Source of the DNA: Diphasiastrum complanatum
Lineage: Eukaryota; Streptophyta; Lycopodiopsida; Lycopodiales; Lycopodiaceae
Assembly (NCBI GenBank): GCA_029204225.1
Contig: CM055106.1
Coordinates: forward strand, 17,248,149 to 17,312,148
Reading direction: 5' to 3'
Length of the DNA: 64,000 nucleotides
The translations under genes and the position numbers were made by a program. The stretch's first letter is position 1, and each line of letters begins with the position of its first letter. This document shows, piece after piece, positions 11,094-19,672 of the stretch. The notes under the pieces were generated by a model that saw only the letters and a program-made list of their open reading frames with translations, did no database searches and was not told the origin of the DNA.

Positions 11094-11913
11094 TGTGAGA
11101 AATTGGCAAAAATCTAGCTTGGTATTTTTTATGATAGAAGTTTGTAAGTGAATCTCACATGTGTGGAGGATGTTCCCACGTGTGGAGAATTGTAAAGTAA
11201 ATCAAAATGTTTGATATAGGGGTCTCATAGAATTTCATAGTCAAGCATTTAGGTGTAGGATGTTGATAGGGTCAAATTTGGCATAGATGGCAAATTATCC
11301 ATTTCCACTTGTAATGCCAATATTGAGCCAAAATAGAGCCAAACTTGTGCCAATTAGAGTGTAGACAAGTGTCATGCTTTTGTTTGATGAAGCTTAAGAG
11401 GTCCAATAGGATTTAGAGGTGGAACCTTGTGAGGTCCAATAGAAAATTGAGGTGTGCTTGAATATAGTCCAATAGAATTTAGAGGTGCATGGATCAATGG
11501 TCCAATAGGATTAAGAGGTGGAAAAGTGTGATCCAATCATAGTTAAGCATAGTGGTATCTCATGAATCTATTAGTATCATTGTACTCCTCCTTTTGGATC
11601 TAATTGATTTTGAGATTGAGTGGATTTTGAGTGTCATTGAATTTCTAGCTTTCTCTCTCTACCCGAGAGCTCATGATGGTTTTTCTCTCTCTACCCGAGG
11701 AGAGCAGCTTGTTTTTACTTAGAATACTTTTGGAACACTTCCCACATGTGTGAGTGAGAGTTGGAAGTGATTAAATGCATGTAATAGTGTGTTTTTGCCA
11801 TAGAATCAAAGATAGATCTTGAATCTCAATCTAGTCTTGATCTTGGTGCATCTACACACCTTAGGAGATCACAAGTACATGTAGTGGACAATCCACACGT
11901 GTGAAATTCAACA
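11094..11913 (+). mobile_element. solo LTR (LTR1 family) inserted in the gag
   Basis: The inserted block is flanked by AGAGA on both sides (11089-11093 and 11914-11918), a 5-bp target duplication. Alignable LTR1 sequence starts TGTGGAGAATTG at 11182 and ends GTGTGAAATTCAACA at 11913. The 88 bp before it also starts TGTGAGAAATTG, perhaps a partial terminal duplication. No internal element sequence remains, so LTR-LTR recombination is the likely history. CCAAT boxes lie at 11350, 11403, 11435, 11469, 11502 and 11533. Confidence 0.8.
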
Positions 11914-12398
11914 AGAGACATAACTACTAAGTTACATCTTCTAAGGAAATTCCTCACACTCAAGATGTTGAATAATTATTCTCTTCAAAATCACATTAAC
12001 CAATTTAAGAATCTCTTGCAATAGATGGCCACTGTCGGATCAGTCATAGACGGTCAAGACACAATTATGACATTGCTTTCAAGCATGCCCTCTACATATG
12101 AGAACTGGGTGATGATCATCACGACACACTCATATTTAACTCTTACCAGATTTATCACTGTATTGCTGCAAGCAGATAATCAAAGAAGTCAAGACACTTC
12201 ATCTAACTCTTCGTCTCATGCTCTGTATGTCAACAAGGGCTCACAACGACAGAAGTTAAAGAGCTCCAAGCAGTCTACATTGAATCAAAAACAGACTCAA
12301 TGTCAAGAACAATCATCGAATTCACATTCGTTGAAGAAAAACCTAGACATTGTGCTAAATAGTGCCCCAAACAGAAAGCTAAGTCATCAAGTTTCATG
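11914..12398 (+). pseudogene. copia gag, 3' part
   Basis: Continues the split gag: DITTKLHLLRKFLTLKM, then an in-frame stop near 12022, then MATVGSVIDGQDTIMTLLSS and TYENWVMIITTHS, the conserved gag C-terminal core, followed by a Ser/Gln-rich tail. The zinc knuckle expected next is not intact. Confidence 0.75.
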
Positions 12399-12662
12399 AC
12401 TGTGGATTTACCAACAAGTAAATTGGAAGTCAATTTGTTGAAAACTTGTGCTTGTGCTTGCAACTTTAGTGCACTTTCTTTCAAGCCTAATGAATTGTTT
12501 CGAATGAGAGACATTATATTAGTGAAAGACATAAATGTGATATTTGATTCAGGTAGTACTCACAATTTTTTGAATGCTCGACTTGTGCAGAAGCTCCGAG
12601 TGCCCACCATGGCCAGTGATCATTGTTATGTGGTCCATCTTGCCTCAGGGTCGGACACTTAG
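12396..12662 (+). pseudogene. gypsy-type aspartic protease fragment
   Basis: Contains VIFDSGSTHNFLNARLVQKL, the retropepsin motif of Ty3/gypsy elements (D-S-G-S-T-H-N-F), unlike the copia motif DSGASSHM elsewhere here. It directly follows a copia gag and is cut by the foldback element to its right. It is a scrap joined to a different element. Confidence 0.65.
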
Positions 12663-12935
12663 GAACACTTACAATTTTTGCATGTGATATGACTCGAGTT
12701 TCTACAAGCTCATATTTGGCATTTCTATGTCTTAAATCTATATGCATGTTGTATTCGACCAACTAGACTTCATATAACCCATGTAGCTCGAGTTTTCACT
12801 AGGCCAAATTTGGCAATATGAAGTCTAGTTGGTCAAATACAACATGCATATAAATTTAAGGCATTTTTTTGCCAAATATGAGCTTGTAGAAACTTGAGTC
12901 ATATCACATGCAAAGATTGTAAGTGTTCCTAAGTG
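12656..12935. mobile_element. 280-bp foldback (hairpin) MITE
   Basis: Two arms of about 120 bp, 12656-12776 and 12815-12935, are inverted repeats with few mismatches, separated by a loop of roughly 40 bp. The ends are CACTTAGGAACACTTACAAT and ATTGTAAGTGTTCCTAAGTG. No coding capacity. A transcript would form a long hairpin. No clear target duplication. Confidence 0.8.
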
Positions 12936-13059
12936 ACATGCATAGCATGCACAAAGTGTAAAGAAAACATGCATAGTGATTTGGACAATTCTAGATTTCA
13001 GATTGCCACTTAGTAAAAGTAGGTGGATAGGTATGCTTGTAAAGTGACATATGTCACTA

Positions 13060-13471
13060 GTTTGTTAGTTTTCACTTTTAGATGTGGAAGAAAGTAGATA
13101 GATGCTAACTCTACCACGAGTTGTTTCATCCACTATTAATGTATGTAAGATCTCTCACAATCTTTGATGATGAACCAAGCATTGAAGCCATTTCTTGTCA
13201 ATTTGGATCTATTGCCTTGTATGCTTGAATTTTTCACTCTCTCTCTAACTCAAGGAGGAGGCCATGCCAATGGTTTGTACTTTCCTCATTGATTGTGAAA
13301 GTAACCATTCTTTGATTACTAGTATGCTAGATTTTGTTTTAGTCATAAATTCTTGAACTAGATCTTGATATTCAATCTAGAATTAGTTTATGTGCTAAAC
13401 ACAAAGCTTAATAAGATCATTCACACTAGGAATTGGTATTCCCACAGATGTGAACCTGCTAGATTTCAACA
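13060..13471 (+). mobile_element. copia E 5' LTR (left edge uncertain)
   Basis: The right end is firm: AGATTTCAACA followed at 13472 by primer site TGGTATCAGAGCC. A plausible left end is TGTTAGTTTTCAC near 13063. I found no second copy to confirm it. Confidence 0.5.
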
Positions 13472-13484
13472 TGGTATCAGAGCC
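13472..13484 (+). promoter_or_regulatory. copia E primer-binding site
   Basis: TGGTATCAGAGCC, complementary to initiator-Met tRNA, immediately after the LTR end. The untranslated leader continues to about 14090. Confidence 0.85.
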
Positions 13485-14099
13485 AAATTAAGCCTTGCAT
13501 GCTATTATCATTGACTGTGCAAGAAATTTTGAGTTCTATTCAAGCAAGGAAGTTGTGTACCACTTTTCTCTATCTTTTCTTGAAAAGTATTTGGATCCGA
13601 GAGGTCAGAATCAAGTTTTTCAGGTCAGCTGATATTGTACAAAATTCTGGATTTCCGCATGTGTGAAAATCAAAGCACTTCAAACCTCTTTGTCTCCTTC
13701 ATGTTAGGTCCAAAGATATTGATCTTATAGCTTGATGGAAAATTGTAAGATCTACTTTCCATAGCATTTGGTTTCAAATCAATCTGATGTGTCTATCAAG
13801 ATTTATAAGCACATAAAGAAGGGTAGGGAGTGATCCAAAATCCGAGTGACCACTTTTTGATTTGATTCAAATTTTGCTTGTCTGATTCAAAATCCACTTT
13901 TTGTGTATATCAATTCAACAAACTCGAGATCTAGACAAAGTTTTGAGTCATTTAACACATTGCTTCACACAAATTGAGTATTTTTGAGTCAATAGTGTTG
14001 TCTTTGAGCATTCCACACATGCTAAAAGAAGATAGAACCAAAATTTGTCTATACTCCAATTCATTTTGAGAGGTTGATCTAGTTTGCTTTGTTTTGGCA

Positions 14100-15342
14100 G
14101 AATATTTGAGACCTATCTCAAATATAGTTGCAAGTTTTCACATAGGATGGGTGAAGCCTAAGGTTGATCACCTTAGAGTTTTTGGATGTACTTGCTTTGT
14201 ACATATTCTCTTGGAAACAAGGAGAAAAGATGATCCAAATTCAAGCAAATGGATCATGGTTGGGTATCCATCCAACAAAAAGGCATATAGAATTTATGTT
14301 CCCTCTACCTCAATCACAATTGAGAGTAGAGATGTTATATTCCATGAGAACCAAAAATACATCTTTGATGAGGCCGAGATCAAAGAGTCTCAAAAAGGTT
14401 CTCCTATTATCTCTCTGAATATTATAATGGGGGGATGGGGCCGAGAATTGAGGAGGAGTCACCTCAAGTCTTCTCACCTAGAAGATCACTAAGAGAAAGA
14501 TCCGAGCCTAAGAGGCTCTCATATGGTGAAAAAGACAAACAAATGGACCTTGGTTTCACTAGTTATGCATATTTTATCTCACATGAAGAGCCAAAGGATG
14601 TTCAAGAGGCACTCAACTCGAAAGAATGGTTTTTAGCCATGAAGCAGGAATATGATGCATTGATCACCAACAAGACATGGGAGATTGTGGATCTTCCATC
14701 CAACAAGCATACTATTGGTTGCAAATGGGTTTTTCGAGTCAAATATAATCAAGATGGCACAATCAACAAATATAAGACAAGACTTTGTGCAAAGGGCTTT
14801 GGCCATATTCATGGACTTGATTATGAAGAGACTTTTGCACTTGTTGCAAAGATGGTATCAATGAGAGTTATCATATCCATTGCTTGTTTTTTCAAATGGA
14901 AGGTATTCCAATTAGATGTCTCAAAGTTTTTTCAAATGGATATCTAGAAGAAGAAATCTATATGGAACAACCTCAAGGATTCATTAGAGATGAGTTCAAA
15001 GCTTGCTTGCTTTTCAAAAGTCTTGATGGACTAAACCAAGCACCAAGATCATGGTATTCTCGACTTAACTCTTTCCTTATCTCACTAGGGTTCATTCTTA
15101 GTGACTATGATCCTTCCATGTATGTCAAGTTTTATGCTAGTGATATTGTCATTCTTCTAGATTATGTTGATGATATTATCCTAAGCGGAAGTTGTATCAA
15201 TTTAGTTGAAGAAACTAAAGTTGCACTTGGAGAACAATTCAAGATGCAAGATCTAATATGTTAGATTGTGAGAGTATTGATACTCCAATGGAGCAAGTTG
15301 TAAAAGATCCTAATAAAGGTTATGAAAGATCTTCGTGGACAT
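14100..15342 (+). pseudogene. copia E pol (integrase C-terminus to reverse transcriptase)
   Basis: The frame enters at the integrase C-terminal region (KPKVDHLRVFGCTCFVH, then SRDVIFHENQKYIFDE), with gag, protease and the integrase core deleted. After a frameshift near 14430 comes the RT: GCKWVFRVKYNQDG, FQLDVSKFFQMDI and a stop, then in another frame YLEEEIYMEQPQGF, APRSWYSRLN and the catalytic YVDD motif (LDYVDDIIL). The sequence ends at VVKDPNKGYERSS, where copia F is inserted. Two frameshifts and a large deletion make it inactive. Confidence 0.85.
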
Positions 15343-16005
15343 TGTTAGAATTTAGCAATTTTCGCATGGTTTTTTTGATGTATTTGACATCTATGTGGAT
15401 CCACAAGTGTGAGGACCTGTCCACACGTGTGAAATAACACTTGTGATATTTAGATCCATTTTGATTAGCTTTCATTTGAGTCAAATATGATATCTCCTAA
15501 ATTATAGGAGTTAGGTCCTAGTTTGTAGGAATCTAGAAGGTCGACACAAACCACCAATGGATGATGTGGCAAACTTGATAGATCTTATCCAAAGTGGATA
15601 TGGATGAGTACAATGAGCTGTCCCACACGTGCTGGATGGAGCTTAGAGAGAGATTATGGTGATTGTATACTTGATCCATGATGGATCCATTGTGAACCTA
15701 ATGATGAGAAACATTGGTTTGTGAAGCAATCTTGGTGTTTTCACTCGCACTTTCTTTGTGGATGAATGCTTAGTAGATCATAAGTAAACTATTTCTCTAT
15801 TATCAGGTCATACAATAGTTGTACTTCACACATGTGAAGACGTGGATCATCATTTCTTGATTGTTCTTTCTTGGAATCACAAAGATTGTCAAGTAGAAGC
15901 TAGATTTGGAAGCTAGTCTTGATATAGATCAAGATTCCAAGCTACCAATCACTCTTTGTGATCATTTGTAGATCAAATTTAGTCCTTAAACTCTGAAATT
16001 TGACA
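15343..16005 (+). mobile_element. copia F 5' LTR
   Basis: TGTTAGAATTTAGC to GAAATTTGACA, 663 bp, inserted inside copia E pol. The flank just left is GACAT. It carries CACACGTGTGAAAT near 15422 and is followed by a primer site. Confidence 0.8.
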
Positions 16006-16018
16006 TGGTATCAGAGCC
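16006..16018 (+). promoter_or_regulatory. copia F primer-binding site
   Basis: TGGTATCAGAGCC, complementary to initiator-Met tRNA, adjoining the LTR. Confidence 0.85.
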
Positions 16019-16439
16019 AAGTCAAAGAGCTTAGTTGATGATCCAACTATCTTCATTTTGGTAAAAGCATTGGTGCTAGATTCATTTTGAAGGAGGGCGA
16101 CCTTTACTAATAGTTTACTTGTGATGTTGAGGTTCTGATTAGTGTGTAAAGTTCAAATGTACTTCTCACATGTGTGAGAGGCTGCTGGAGTTGTACTTTC
16201 ACCAAAACGTTGTGTTTTTTCAATATTTGAACTTCAAAACAAGTTGTGAAGAGTGAAACTAGTGATGAGCTTGTAAAAATCCATTGTTTCCATTATAGAT
16301 TTGATGTTGAATGGTGTTAGAAGTTTATTAAACCTCCAAATCATTGAGAGTGAGTTTGAGGCTTATGTTTTTAGTTCAAGAGTGAAGCTAAAATCCATTC
16401 TAAACACCATAGGAAGGCATGGGCACTTCCAAGAGTCAA

Positions 16440-17361
16440 ATCCAAGCTTCTAAAAATTGAATAGATTGTTTATTCAACTTGGAAAGTAAGAATGGAGTCA
16501 CTACTAGTGCTCCAAGATATGTATGATCTTGTCATAGGAGAGGAAGAAGAACCTCAAGGAGGGCAAGATCTAGTGAGGTACAAAAAAGAGAGCTAGCCTA
16601 GCATTACATTGCCTAAAAATGAATGTTAGTAATGAACTTCTAAAAGAAGTGGCATCTTGTACCTCGACTAAGGAGGCATGGGACTATCTAAAAGGGATTT
16701 ATGAATCCAAAATACCTCTAGAGTGCTTATGTTAACAAATAAAGTTCTTCAAAGCATTAGAGGGAGTGATGAGAGTGCTCAAGAGTATGTCTTGAGAATA
16801 AAGTCTCTCAATAAAGAACTTTCCATCATAAGTGAGGGTATTCATGATGATGAACTTGTTCAAATCATTTTGAATGGTCTTGGAGATGAGTTCTCCAATC
16901 TTGTACAAAGCTTTGCTATTCAAGATGCTCTACCTTCTATTGACAAGCTCCATAGTGTGCTTGTGGCCGAGGAGAGTAGAATCCTTCATGTCAAGCAAAG
17001 GATTGGTTTCTTAAAGTTGCATGATGGTGATGAGAAAGCCAACTTCTCAAGCAAAGAAAAGGCAAAGTTCAAGAAGAAGATCCAACAAAAGAAGACCAAG
17101 AGTGATGATCAACCATCAAGCTCTAAAGGTGGAAAGAAGAACAAAGCCAAACTCAAGTGCTTATTTTGTGGAAAGAAGGAGCACTTTGCAGCCGAGTAAT
17201 ACAAGAAAAAGAATGCACAAGGAGAGAGCAAACAAGGCAACCTGGCCCTTGAGGAAGATGAGGATGAAGTGGATTCATCCTTGATGGCATCTACATCAAC
17301 ATCCAAGAGCTACTCCAATGGCACATGGTGGATTGATAGTGAGGCTAGTTCCCACATGCCA
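16440..17361 (+). pseudogene. copia F gag and start of protease
   Basis: Decayed gag: WKVRMESLLVLQDMYDLV, then after frame changes QEYVLRIKSLNKELSI and GLGDEFSNLVQSFAI. A lysine-rich stretch follows, then zinc knuckle CLFCGKKEHFAAE (normally CxxCxxxxHxxxxC), which is stopped before its last Cys. Out of frame, WWIDSEASSHM (normally DSGASSHM) marks the protease start at about 17325-17355. At 17361 the element switches to minus-strand sequence. Confidence 0.8.
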
Positions 17362-17735
17362 AAGCTCCACTTGATTGAGCTCCTCCTTCACCATGTTCAC
17401 ACTTCCAAGAAAAACATTAGCATCTAGGTTGAAAAGCCTTTCTTGCTTGAATCCTTTTAAAATACAAGTATCATTCATCATTATGGAGCAAACACCTTGC
17501 TTAAAATGGACATCTAATCCATCATCCATCAATTGTCCTACACTTAACAAATTCTTAGTGAGTGTAGGAACATAGAGTACATTATCAAGATCTACTCTTT
17601 TAGAGGATCCAAGACTTAAAAGAATAGTTTCCACTCCATCTATTCTACATTCTTGATCACTTCCTATTAGAATAGACTTTCTACAACCTACAAAAGGTAC
17701 AAGAGTTGAGAAAAAATCCTTTTGGAATGTAACAT
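17362..17735 (-). pseudogene. inverted copia pol piece (GAG-pre-integrase)
   Basis: On the minus strand: DQECRIDGVETILL, VDLDNVLYVPTLTKNLLSVG, VHFKQGVCSIM, QERLFNLDANV and VELWH. This is the segment that should follow the protease of copia F, but in the opposite orientation. It begins at about the protease-to-VLYVP interval and stops at the junction with plus-strand gag. Confidence 0.8.
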
Positions 17736-18381
17736 AGATTAATTTTTAGGAGTTTTGAGAAATGAAAAATCATATATCTTGACTTTTGGTTTTGGTAAGG
17801 TTTTTTCTAACAATTATTGTAAATTAAATTCTTGTACCATCAGTTATTCGAGGAAGATGTCAAGAAAAAAGCCACATGTGCTTAGTTTATAAGATTATAA
17901 TAATTTGTATATTCTTTTATGAAGGCCAACCAAGACTTACGCCTATGGGTATTGCCCCACACTACAAATTTTTTATTCGAAACATGCTTTCACTCTGGTA
18001 GTTTCAATAGTTCCTAATCAAACTCTTGGTTACACCAGATGGGACCCCAAGCAACCTCATCATAGTTTGTCACCCCATAACTGGTTTTCTAGTCTTTGGG
18101 CATGGATGTCATAAAGTTTCCATGTTCAAGGACATATTCTAAGGTGCAAAAACTATAACTGAAGTCAAACACATGGTCAGTACCCATGTGTATGGCTTCG
18201 TTTGTTACTAGTCAGCAAAGAGGAATCATCAATTATGGTAGCACACTTTTCACTCTGAGAGATTGGACTGTCTCCTACAATACGTTCCCATGCATTAGCT
18301 TTCCCAACAACTGAGGATTGGTGTAAAGAGGTACCAACACCTAATCTACATCAAAAGTTCTAAGCCTTGGGTGAAAAATCT
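17736..18381. other. no recognised feature
   Basis: AT-rich sequence without a usable frame, LTR ends or primer site that I can see. Confidence 0.3.
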
Positions 18382-18645
18382 TTCAAAGTTTACAAAAGAA
18401 GGATGATAGTGCTCATGCTTTTGTTTTGAGGGTTAAAACATTCAATGACGAGTTAGCATGTATTGATGAAAGCATTAAGGAGATAGAACTTGTTCAAGTA
18501 GTTCTTAATGGCTTGTCGGATGATGATGCTAATCTTGTTCAAAGTTTTGCTATTCAAAATAAATTTCCAAGTATGGAGGACTTGCAAGAAATCTTGGTGA
18601 ATGAGGAGTTTAGCCTTCTATCAAGAGGAGGATCCACTTCTTGAT
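18382..18645 (+). pseudogene. gag fragment related to element G
   Basis: A run from FQSLQKKDDSAHAFVLRVK through LVQVVLNGLSDDDANLVQSF to LSRGGSTS is closely similar to residues about 112-199 of the element G gag (28244-33717). It is isolated, with neither LTR nor primer site beside it, and ends at a TGA. Confidence 0.8.
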
Positions 18646-19672
18646 GGGCTATGAAAGATCACATCAACATTGAGCCAAAATCATTATCATCATTCATAAT
18701 ACAAACATTTCCTCTTCCTAAAGGCTAAGTAAACTCACAAAGAACAATTGAGCATTTTGGTTGTTCACAAGTATATGGCTAATAAGTTCAATATACTCAC
18801 TCACATGTCATAAAACAAACAATCACCTATTAAGGTCAAGTGAGAATTGATCAACAATCAAACATTATCCTATACTTGACAACATACATCTATTCCAGTT
18901 ATGATCAAAACCTAGACCAAAATAAAAAATTGTGGACCCAAGAAGTATCTAAATATTGTGTTAGTCCAAGAATAGGACAAGGAACTGCAACCCAAGCAAC
19001 TATGTTTCATTCATATACTGATGTTGGGTCGAGGATAGTATCTGTCACAACAAATAAAATTCACAATCTTCAGCCTATGAAATCCACCCACAAAGTCTCA
19101 TGCCATCAACTCCATGCATAGTGCAGACCGAATTCTATGACAATTTACTCGTTTTGTCCATGCCCAAGAGTTGGTGAGGGTCATATGTTTGAACTTTGCA
19201 CATTCACTTTCATAGAGTTGTACCGAGACCAAGGCACCAAGTTTCTATCACAGACAGTCATGATGACGATGAAGGCTAGCACCAATTTCCAAAGAGCATA
19301 GCCAATAACATGAAGTCCCTACTTCCTCATCAAAGAACTATGTTTATGCCTAGACACTAAAAATCAGCAAAATTGGTCTCTAGTTTGGTCACCATCCCAT
19401 CCTTCACAGCTTTCAGTTGGCATTCAATATGAGGTGTTCTCTTTGCAATGTGCTTCAGGAATATTTTCCAGAAACTAGGACTGAAGTGGGTTAAAAATTA
19501 CAAAAGGAAAGTGATGAAAAAATCTCCACAAACTGCGCATTGTGGCCATGCTGACAAATTATGATTTGGAAGGGATCAACCAAATAGCTGAAGTACTTCA
19601 GAATCAATCTTTCAGTATTCTATCCATATTAAAAACTAGGTAATCACCATACATTGACTTGCTTTACATTTC
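18646..19672. other. 3' flank of the DUF7731-like gene
   Basis: No gene recognised. A stretch at 19015-19140 (CTGATGTTG through CAACTCCATGCATAG) is a diverged relative of the repeat units at 19918-20370 inside intron 3, so this family extends downstream of the gene. Confidence 0.4.
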
